A stretch of DNA of 64,000 nucleotides from Exophiala sp. HKRS030 (Eukaryota; Ascomycota; Eurotiomycetes; Chaetothyriales; Herpotrichiellaceae). The stretch spans positions 620,001-684,000 of the forward strand of contig JAHWDD010000007.1 in the NCBI GenBank assembly GCA_023897205.1, written 5' to 3'. A program made the position numbers and the translations under genes. Below are positions 55,802 to 64,000 of the stretch, one piece after another. The notes under the pieces are model-generated. The model saw nothing but the letters and a program-made list of their open reading frames with translations. It was not told the DNA's origin and did no database searches. Position 1 is the first letter of the stretch. Each line of letters opens with the position of its first letter.

Positions 55802-57921
55802 TCTCTTGAGATGTGCACGGGGTCCCTAGTCAGTAGGAAGGGTTTTCAGATCAAAGGATCTGTTCGGATATGACAGGTCTTGCGGTTATCAGGTCGTATG
55901 TGGTGCAACCGCGACTCAACATCTTGCTCGATTTTACCAGAGGCAGAGACATTATATGGATTTCAATAGGATAGCTTAACGACAACCGAGCTCTCAGGCT
56001 AGAAGTTAGTGACTGAAAGGCTAGTGAGGGAGGGCCATATCCCACACGGGTCAACCCACACGGTTTTATGACTAGAAGGTTGACATCTACTCCGTACTGT
56101 ACGAAGTAGGACGGCATAGCTTTACTTTCCCCATGAACAGGCGAAGCTATCCCCGGCCATCCCACAAAGATCGCCGGGGTCTAGTAGAGGTGCTGCAGCA
56201 AGGACAAACGATCTAGCCAGCAGGCTAGAGATGAAGCCGATCTCGTGCATCCGCAAAAGAAGAGCGATTGAAGTGGCCAGAAACTCTCTCGTGGGCAGAC
56301 GAGAAGTGTATCACGTACACAATAAAAACCGACGTCTCAGGACGAACATAGGTAAGAATCAGTTGGCGCACTTGCATACTAGAGTCCCTGGTCAGAGACC
56401 TTAAGCTATATTAGTTTGTGGGAGGTTATTATGGATTGGTCATGTTGAGAGAGTGGAATCCCCTGGTTATTTCACCCACGTCTCGCAGCAGAACTAAAGA
56501 GCTCATCAATAGGATTTCGGCCTGGTTTTGTAAATAGAGGTCTACGATGAGCGTAAATACAGGAAATTTCACGCGGCGAGTCGTAATGAGAACTACGTAA
56601 ACAGGTAAATGCTGAAACGAGACTGAAAGAATCGGAGGAAGCGATGTCATGGAGCATCGAAAGACGAAATAAAGAAGTAGAGTGACAGACGAGATGCATC
56701 GTGATGGTTTTAGAAACAAGTCCAGACAAGTTTACGAACGTTCAAGGTATCGAATAGGTGATGCTACAACAACCCTGCGACGCTGATTTCACGCAGCTCT
56801 GTGATTAGGCAGCTCCCGTGGATCGAGTCCCTGGCATGGGGACTGGCGTCCTGCCTCAATTCCACCCCTGATGGCGGACGACCAGCTCCAACCTCCATGT
56901 TGTGTCCGCTGGGAACTCTCAGAGAACCATCCAGCTGCCTCTGAGTGTCATGAATCTCAATCAAGCAGTCCAACCGGGTGCTCCGTCGCAGAGGACTCCC
57001 TGCTCTTGTCTCTCCTTGATACATTAAGGGGCAGGTTTTCCTTTGCCGGTCAGTCGAGTGCGGAAGAAGAAAGCGGGTAAAATAACCTCCTTGTGGCCTC
57101 CCGGCTACCCTGTCTCGACGTGGCCATGGTTGCTCGAGATGAGGGGAAACCTAGCTTCATGTACGTGTAGGCGAAGTGGCCTTCGTGGTTGTCCTGAAGC
57201 GCCGAGACTAAGTGACAAGTGATATCAACATGACAAGTAGACGGTTGGGTCACAGCGCTTCTTACAGTAGCAAACTCGCCTCTGCGGATTCCGCCTCATC
57301 CCATCGTTCCACATCAAGGAGTTTGTACATTATCCAGATAAAGTAGGCTTCGGGCTTATCAGACACCCTTCGAATCGACCAGCCCCAGCTTTTCAGGTGA
57401 CTGTGTCAACGCCACAATCGACTATGCACATTCAAGTCAGAGGTGATGTACAGATGACAGTGAACATTCAAGTGCGGCTGAAATCCGACGAACCAACACA
57501 ACCAATCATCGACGAGTGTTGTTTTTTTGACGAGGCCAGGAATCAATAAATAAACATCCTCGGTTGTCGATGGGGTTCCGTTCGTGTGGGAACGAATAAG
57601 CACGGCATGGACAATTGCCCTTGAGGTGTGTGTGTTAGTCACGACGACAACCTCAACGATCACTCAGTACCCTCCATACGTACAGAATTGGAGAATGGTA
57701 CTCGATGGCGCCAACTTGCTCCCGTCAGCCCTAGCACCAAGCTTGTCTTCCATCTTAAGCTTGCGAGTGAGTCTTACGCACCTCGTTCCGGGATCATCGG
57801 GCAAACATAAAAGATCTGTCGGCGCTGGCTCTTGTGGTCCTTGTCACTCTGTTTTAATAGACCCGAACCACTTTTATAATTTTGACGCCACAGCACAAGG
57901 AAACGCCGGGGGCCAGCCACG
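55802..57921. other. Large gene-free stretch
   Basis: About 2.1 kb between the MFS gene and the SnoaL-like gene. One TACTCCGTA copy at 56088-56096. A 68-codon plus-strand frame at 56871-57080 has plausible composition but no known motif. No gene supported; this gap may mark a cluster boundary or a lost gene. Confidence 0.45.
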
Positions 57922-58275
57922 ATGGCAACGAACCAAACCATCAACCTCGCCGAGGCGTGTCTTTGTGTCTTTTCCAACCGCAATGAGAGGGATCGGATCA
58001 AGATTACGCATGAGATCTTCAGTCCAGACGTGACCCTGTACGAGTCCGACCGTGTGACCAAAGGTTACGAAGGTCTCGAGGGGCGGATGAAGGAATTGAT
58101 CGCGGGCAACGATTTCGAATTCAAGGCCGCCTCTGAGCCGGTCGAAAATCACGGTCTGGTCATCATCGACTGGACCTTCGGACCAACCGGAGGCGACCCT
58201 GTGCTGAAGGGGACCGACATCACCTTGAACGAGACCGGCAAGATCGACAAGGTATGGGTCAATTTCTCAGGTTGA
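57922..58275 (+). CDS. SnoaL/NTF2-like small protein
   Basis: A 117-residue intronless frame starting MATNQTINLAEACLCVFSNR in a CACGATGG context. The layout is an N-terminal helix, then IFSPDVTLYESDRVTKGYEG, LEGRMKELIAGNDFEFKAAS, HGLVIIDWTFGP and DITLNETGKIDKVWVNF. This is the alpha+beta cone of the SnoaL/NTF2-like superfamily, which includes polyketide cyclases, ketosteroid-isomerase-like and dehydratase-like enzymes and binding proteins. Catalytic residues cannot be assigned. It lies between the two transporter genes and may act on a pathway intermediate (inference). Confidence 0.75.
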   Translation: MATNQTINLAEACLCVFSNRNERDRIKITHEIFSPDVTLYESDRVTKGYEGLEGRMKELIAGNDFEFKAASEPVENHGLVIIDWTFGPTGGDPVLKGTDITLNETGKIDKVWVNFSG

Positions 58276-58899
58276 AGCGGGTGGGACGGGGACGGTCATC
58301 TTCACTTGAGACCAGAAGAAGTCGTGTGTGCTATAGCTGCGAAAAGAGCCAGTGATATGTGAAATGTGTGGAAGTTACCTGAAAGGACCGCGGGGATGAG
58401 CCATAAATGGTGCAGAATGACTTTATCGACAGATTTTGGTTTTGTAGGATGAAACGAAGGTGTGATCGTTTGAAGGCACTTTCATTCTAGACCTCAGCCC
58501 AAACAATACAAGGCTCGTCCTGAATTCCATTGTCGGATAGACTTGACAGAGTCCTTCTAAACAGCTTTGTCTCCGGATTGCCTCAGTAACTTACATACAG
58601 TGAGAATGAAAGAGACGTGACTACAATATCAGCAAGGAAGGGGCACAAAGCAGGATTCCACATGACTCGCTAAAACCCGGCAAAACATCTACGGTGCACC
58701 ACAAAGTCTGTGAGGCGCACTCGCAATCTTGTCATGTTCAGTCGACAAATTCCTCGTGTTGCGATTCCATCAGTTAAACCCCTGTTACCGATGAAAGGCC
58801 ACGCAGCTTTTCCGGGACTCTAAGCCGATCCAAACGCCCGTACTACAAGTTGAACTCCATATGCTGATGAAAGATCTGTCGAATCGCCATGTTCATCAG
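58276..58899. other. Convergent intergenic stretch
   Basis: Between the SnoaL-like gene and the 3' end of the DHA2 transporter. No gene supported. Confidence 0.5.
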
Positions 58900-61001
58900 C
58901 TAGGCGATATTGCTCTCCGTCCTCTTGAGATCGGCCGCCGTGTCCTTTTCGACTGTTTCTCGCTGAGGCAATTTCTTGAAACCTAGACCGAAGCAGGCAA
59001 CGAATGCTGCACATGTGCCGCCGACCGAAAGGTACTGGATCAAAAGGTCAGCTATGGAATGGAGTCGCAGGTGAATCCGAGACTTACGAAATCGTCAACA
59101 ATGGCATGGTTGTATGCCTTCAACACTCCAGGTAGATCGGCTGGTGAGACCGCTGATCTCACTGCAGATGCTCCGACTTCAATGATATGTTCAGCATTGA
59201 CACCTGGGGCATCTCGGTGCAAAGCTGAGCGTAGGCTGCCCGTGAAAAGTGTCTGTGCAATCGCAAGGAATATCGTGCCTCCAAGGTACTGACAAAAGAA
59301 CACCTGTGACGTGGCCATGGCCTGTTCCTTCTTCGGGAGAAATCCTTGGATAGCAGTGATCGGCTGGTAGAACGTCAGTTTGAATCACACGATACTCTTT
59401 GTCGCGCCACTCACCATCTGAAAGACTGATGCACGGCCGGTGCCCACCAGTATTTGATACCCAATCCAGTTCCCAGTACCGGTTGTGGGAGTGAAAGTTG
59501 TTATCAAGCCTGAACCGATGGTCGAGACGATGGATCCGAATATGGCCCATGGAGTACAATATCTCAACACTTGCACTATTTCCGAGTCAGAAGAAACGAA
59601 ATCTTTTGAGGCGAAGTGGCTCACCAATCTTTCCAGCAACGACTGCACCGATACTTTGAGATATTGCTGTAGGCAAAAGATACACGCCACTTAAGGTCGG
59701 GGTTGCTCCTTTCACGACCTGGAACCAGAGAGGCAAGTAATATGCAAGGACCATGTTCGAAGCCATTTGAAAGAGATTGGTAGCACAGCCAGCTAGTACC
59801 AGCCGTCTCCCGATGACATGTGGGGGAATCATTGCTTTTTCGCCTCGATGCCATTGCCATGCTGCAAAGATGAGGTACGTAACGAATGACCCACAGAAAA
59901 GGCCGATGACGGTTGCGGAATCCCATGCGAATTTGTTGCCTCCCCAGATGACCGCCAGCAACAACATCACCGAGGCGGGTGCGAAGAGAGCAAATCCGAT
60001 CAGATCCAACTCTGTGATCAACTTCTTCCAGTTCGATCTGAGAGGCTGCTTCTCTGTTTGCTCTGGTATCGTGACAGTCGTGAGGACGAGGAGTACGACA
60101 CCTGCAGGAGGCAAGCTAATGTAAAAGCCTAGTGTCGAGTAATCAGCCACGAAGTCACTTCAGGAAACGATTTCGGACCTACACCAACGCCATGAAATGT
60201 TTTGTGTCAAGGCACCTCCTATCAGTGGGCCAATGACCTGGCCAACAGTCGACAAGGCAATGCCTATTCCGGTGAAAATGGGCTTTTGGCCCTCTGGAGC
60301 GGTTGATGCAATGACTGTGAACGCCCCATTCAGTATTCCCGCGCCTCCCACGCCCTGGACTGCTCTTCCGCCTATCAACATCTTAGATGATGTCGCGGAG
60401 CCACAGATGGCCGACCCTACTGTATAAGTGGTCATAAATGTGATGTAAGTTTGCTGAAGATGACTGTCAGTACAGTTCCCTACGTGTTGCGCGGTGCGAC
60501 TGACCTTGATTGGGATCAGGGTGTAGATCTTGCCGACGAGCGGCTGCATACATGCTCTGAAGGATGTTAGCACTGACGTTCAGGCTTTGAATGTGGAACA
60601 TACGTCGCGATCAAGTAAGTGCTTCCGTACCAGCCAATATCCTCCAGTGACTTGAAATGCGTCGTGATTTGTGGTATGGCCTGTTATGAGAGTCAGATCA
60701 AGACGCGCCAAAATATCGATACCTTGGAACCCACCGTTGCAAGTATCGACCCATTGAGAGCCATGAGAAACACCGAGAAGAATACAGAGACAAAGAGAGT
60801 AACAAGTTTCAACATCGGCGGCTTGGATTGCTTGGTGGCATCTTTCTCTTCGGAAGAAGGAGCTGGGGCGTCGAGACTACTTCGTCGAGACGAGTCGTCT
60901 GCGGACCTGTCTGCGTGCTGCTCGTTGGATCCTGCATTCTGCTCATCCTTTGTAGCCGTCGAATCTTGTACATCTAGGCCAGACTTAGCCATTGTGAACA
61001 T
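58900..61001 (-). CDS. MFS transporter, DHA2 (14-helix) drug-antiporter family
   Basis: Eight exons: 61001-60723, 60680-60604, 60556-60505, 60453-60183, 60128-59625, 59575-59415, 59363-59088 and 59034-58900. All are in phase, giving 584 residues. Motifs are LVTLFVSVFFSVFLMALNGS ILAT in helix 1, then DIGWYGSTYLIAT, CMQPLVGKIYTL, GSAICGSATSSKMLIGGRAV and QGVGGAGILNG, and FTGIGIALSTVGQVIGPLIG GALTQNISWRW-C-FYISLPPAG. This is the classic fungal DHA2 sequence, with motif C (GxxxGPxxGG). Fourteen helices are expected at the plasma membrane. Relatives export toxins and xenobiotics using the proton gradient. The exon 4 donor was set at T|GTAGGT because it rebuilds the conserved WRWCFYI. A second ATG lies three codons in (60992). 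Divergent from a Zn2Cys6 gene. Confidence 0.92.
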
Positions 61002-61460
61002 TCATGCCAAGTGACTTGTCACGCGATAACCATAGACGGAGCCCGTTCAATGTCATTTTTATCGTGCTGGACCGATTCCGTTCGTGCTCCGTGTATGGAT
61101 GATCCCAGGAGTCTAGTATGCGAGTGCGGACAAGATTGTTACTGGAGGTCAAGGTGTTTCCAGGTGATTGGTCAAAGTCGCCGACGCTATGCCGTAAATC
61201 GGGATGCCTTGAGGCCTTGAACGGGGTCGGATGGAGTCGAACGGACTCGTTTTGCTCCGTTCGGTTCCGCTCGGACTTGTTACCTTGAAAAAGGACAACA
61301 GAAATCCTCAGATTTCCATGACAGGCACGTCAACCATTTTTTGATCAATTGTCACGCTTGAGCCGGACCAGGGAACGGAGCAGACACTAACGAGCGAACT
61401 CGATAATCTTATTCAACGATCTTACCGTGTCGGCTCCTCCGGGCATGACATGGGCCCGAG
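61002..61460. promoter_or_regulatory. Divergent promoter of DHA2 transporter and Zn2Cys6 regulator
   Basis: 459 bp between opposite start codons, containing a dense CGG/CCG cluster (see the separate site). Confidence 0.6.
61257..61274. promoter_or_regulatory. Alternating CCG/CGG array, candidate Zn2Cys6 binding site
   Basis: CCGTTCGGTTCCGCTCGG reads CCG-N2-CGG-N2-CCG-N2-CGG; further CGG triplets are at 61228-61230 and 61242-61244, and GAGTC/GACTC arms at 61234-61248 flank it. Zn2Cys6 dimers are known to bind paired CGG triplets in inverted or everted orientation. It lies about 190 bp upstream of the regulator start and 255 bp upstream of the transporter start. Direct control is inferred. Confidence 0.5.
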
Positions 61461-63727
61461 ATGTCCCATTTGACCCCTCCTAGTGAGGCTGATAGTCCTG
61501 GCGTCCGCGGCCCAAAAGCTTGTGTGACTTGCGCTCGCGCCAAGGTCAAGTGTATCTTTGACGCAGAAGCAATCATCTGCACGAGGTTCGTTCGAGGGCG
61601 TCTTATTCGTATTCGATTGCTGATCGTCTTTTTGCAGATGTCGACGTCTCAGGAAACCATGTGCCGTACAAGAGCCCGGTTCTCATCGGCGAAAAACAAA
61701 GGCTCCCTCGTGAGTGGTCCTGTACAGGCTGAATGCCTGTTATTACCCTCTCTTTCTTTTCAAGGTTTTCCCTTTCTCAAGCCTCTCCGGGATGGGCTAA
61801 CAGGAAAGCAGCCATGTAGCGAGGATCGAACGTAAGCTGGATGGAGTCGCCGCCATTCTTGCCACTTCCAGTCAAGTTGGTGGCTCGCAACTGCGAGGTC
61901 AAGGTCTCCTGTTTGGGTCCGTCGGTCCATCGCCTCTGGACCACGTCAAGCAGGTCCTGCGAAGCGAGGACGAAGAGTTTTTCATACTCAAGGCATACTG
62001 GACGCACATGGCGCAGTATTTCCCCTTTGTGGTCATTCCGCCAGACATGACACTGGAAGAGCTCAAGACGAAGCCTTTCCTCTTCATGACCGTCATGACA
62101 ATAGGTTGTCGACATCATATCGAGCGTCAAACGTCGCTGGCGAAGAGAGTCCGGGAAGTGATTGCTGAAAAGGTCCTTCTCAGAGGAGAGCAAAGCCTCG
62201 ACATACTTCAAGGCTTGCTGGTTTATCTGGCATGGTAAGCACCATCACAAATCGGGGTCATCTGGATTTTATACCGGACTCGGCAAAATGTTACCCACAT
62301 AGTTTCACTGACTGTCTCGCGGCTAGGTATCACATACATTTTCCTCTGGGCTCACAGCTCGGGAACCTCGTTCACCTCATCATGGCGCAATTGAGCGACT
62401 TGGGTCTCAACAGGAGCCCAGATCCACGATATCACAAAGGGCTTTTTGGGACGGTCGGATACTTTCGCCCGGAATTCCCGGGTCCGAAACGTACTCTGGC
62501 CGAGAGGAGAGCGTACCTTGGAGGGTTCTATATCTCTACGTTGTAAGTTGAGACCGAGGTTGACGAGGGGAACATTCCCTTCTTCCAAACCCGTGGGACC
62601 GTTGATGGTCGGAAGAAGCAATGCATGCATGTTGACAAATAATCACTTTCATACACACAGAGTGTCCATGACCACACGCGAGATCGAACCTATAAGGTTT
62701 TCAGCTTATGCCGAAGAGTGCTGTCAATTACTCGAGGAAGAAAGGAAGTATGCCAGCGACGTCTTCCTGGTTCATCTGGTCCGCATCGCTCGCATGTCCG
62801 GGAGGATCACCCGTACCCTTTCCCCGGACGACTGGAGCACTTCTTCCACCATCTCCGCGCCGCCGATAGGGGCGTATGTCACGGCCCTGCAAGCAGAGCT
62901 GCGGAGCATCAAGTCGAGCTTGCCACCTTCGGGTACAATTCTAGAAGGTATGTGGTATACGCTGAGACAGTTGCCCTTGTCCGGATAGAAAGTGGTCTTC
63001 CAAGAGAAAAAGGAAAAGTCGGTGTTCATGAGACTAATGTCAAACAGATATTCTGTGGCTTCATTACTTTTTGATGGAGATATACCTCTACGGGGTCGCC
63101 GTTCACGACACCAACAGCAGCGCCAACTATGGGGATTTCCCCATGACCCGACTCAAGATGCTCTTCGCCTGTCTGGGCTCGACCAAGTCGTTTTTCGAGA
63201 AGTGGTACTCCATCCCCATCTCCGTCTATTTCGACTGCAGCTACTTCCCGTGGAGCCTCATGGGCCACGCGAGTGTCGTGCTGTCCAAGTTATGCCTCTA
63301 CGATGGAGAAGGTTGGGATGCGGCGTACGCGAGCGACACGATCGATTTCTGCACCACTATGGACACCATGATGGCGAAGATGAAAGAAGCCAACGCGGCA
63401 GCAGAACGAGCCATGTTATTCCCCAACCCTGGCGCGCCTTCCGAATCGTCTTCGACGGTGCCTCCTGTCTTCGAAAACATCAATCCCAAGATGCAGCGGT
63501 GGAAAGAGATACACAATTACAGGGCGTCCCAAACGAGACAGCAGCAACAGCGAAAACAACAGTCAATGTCGGCGTTGTCGGCGGGCGGGGCTGAGGCCCC
63601 CATTGCTTCAACCGCCGCTACCACCACGAACGACGAATTCCTGTTCCCTGGCGAGACGAGCCTGATGGACTTTTTCGACGATAGCTTCTGGCCCCAGTTT
63701 CCAACATGCTCGATAAATACGGATTAA
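61461..63727 (+). CDS. Zn2Cys6 transcription factor
   Basis: Six exons, 61461-61585, 61638-61709, 61812-62234, 62327-62542, 62661-62947 and 63048-63727, in phase; 600 residues. The zinc cluster spans intron 1: ACVTCARAKVKCIFDAEAII followed by C-T-R-C and RRLRKPC, with Cys at 21, 24, 31, 40, 43 and 50. A dimerisation-type helix follows (HVARIERKLDGVAAILATSS). The middle domain has FLFMTVMTIGCRHHIE, AEKVLLRGEQSLDILQGLLV, WYHIHFPLGSQLGNLVHLIM and DILWLHYFLMEIYLYGVAV. The C-terminus is Gln-rich (TRQQQQRKQQ) and acidic (LMDFFDDSFW), resembling an activation region. The exon 3 acceptor could be CAG or the AAG three bases earlier. Divergent from the DHA2 transporter, so a transporter regulator is the simplest reading. 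Confidence 0.87.
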
Positions 63728-63798
63728 ATGGCGATAAAATATTAGCCGGGATCACAACAGCCGTCGGTTTTGCGGTACTCAAGGCCACATTGCCGAGA

Positions 63799-64000
63799 CT
63801 ACTTATCTGTTTCCTCCTCCCCCTTCCCGCGAAGATCTGATTCGATGGGAACACTACTGCCTGTGCTCCCCCTCCTCCCACCCACTACGGCCTTGCCACC
63901 TTCGCTCTCAATCTTGACGCCTTCTTCTCGGAGCGCCTGCTCCTGGGCCTCTGTGAGTTGATCCAGGTCGATGGTGATCTGCGGGCCTCTGAACCACTTC
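63799..64000 (-). CDS. C-terminal end of an unrecognised gene, cut by right edge
   Basis: A minus-strand frame enters from the right edge and stays open for 66 codons to a TAG at 63801-63799. It reads KWFRGPQITIDLDQLTEAQE, then QALREEGVKIESEGGKAVVG and an Arg/Gly/Ser-rich, acidic end (GKGEEETDK). The composition and the amphipathic helix look genuinely coding. I do not recognise the family from this tail. It converges with the Zn2Cys6 gene, with 71 bp between the stop codons. Confidence 0.55.
   Translation of the reverse strand, partial: KWFRGPQITIDLDQLTEAQEQALREEGVKIESEGGKAVVGGRRGSTGSSVPIESDLRGKGEEETDK

Noticed and set aside
27733..63727. Interpretation as a secondary-metabolite biosynthetic cluster
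   Set aside because: No PKS, NRPS, terpene synthase or prenyltransferase is present; the enzyme set fits breakdown better. This cannot be excluded if the backbone gene lies outside the window.

Overview
The window is nuclear DNA of a filamentous ascomycete (Pezizomycotina). The evidence is many short introns of about 47-166 bp with GT..CTNAY..AG signals, Zn2Cys6 and C2H2 regulators, a fungal RTA1-like protein, a DUF6594 protein and a ccg-9-type trehalose synthase. The mix of aromatic-degrading genes and conserved genes would suit Eurotiomycetes such as Chaetothyriales, but that placement is only a guess. I found no PKS, NRPS, transposon, CRISPR array, rRNA gene or convincing tRNA.

Left part (1-25954), mostly core genes. 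A minus-strand AIM3-like gene runs off the left edge (559-1). It is followed by a possible decayed SNF2-type relic (about 1300-1990), a single-pass membrane protein with PPxY motifs (3743-4846), VPS28 and NOC2 sharing a 276 bp divergent promoter, a five-exon trehalose synthase, two unrecognised proteins and a DUF6594 membrane protein. A prolyl 4-hydroxylase and a PDI-like protein ending in HDEL stand head to head, then come an RTA1-like seven-helix protein and a Zn2Cys6 regulator.

Middle and right part (about 26500-63727), a catabolic-type cluster. After a broken CmcJ/NvfI-family gene come an SDR and a fungal transcription factor. The metabolic genes that follow are an amidohydrolase-2 enzyme (dihydroxybenzoate/resorcylate decarboxylase type), a dienelactone hydrolase, an alpha/beta hydrolase, a CocE/NonD hydrolase, a degenerate aldehyde dehydrogenase, a LigB-type extradiol dioxygenase and a class II aldolase/adducin enzyme. 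Next are a flavin monooxygenase fused to an acetoacetate-decarboxylase-like domain and a second salicylate-hydroxylase-like flavin monooxygenase. The rest are two divergent regulators, an MFS transporter, a SnoaL/NTF2-like protein, a DHA2-type MFS transporter and a divergent Zn2Cys6 regulator.

My reading (inference) is an uptake, hydroxylation, decarboxylation, ring-cleavage and hydrolysis route for a substituted aromatic compound, controlled by several local regulators. Two unusual proteins, the flavin monooxygenase/ADC-like fusion and the aldehyde-dehydrogenase pseudoenzyme, make the cluster worth testing. The last 200 bp hold the C-terminal end of another minus-strand gene. Exon limits were placed by hand from splice consensus and reading phase; where a junction is uncertain the entry says so.
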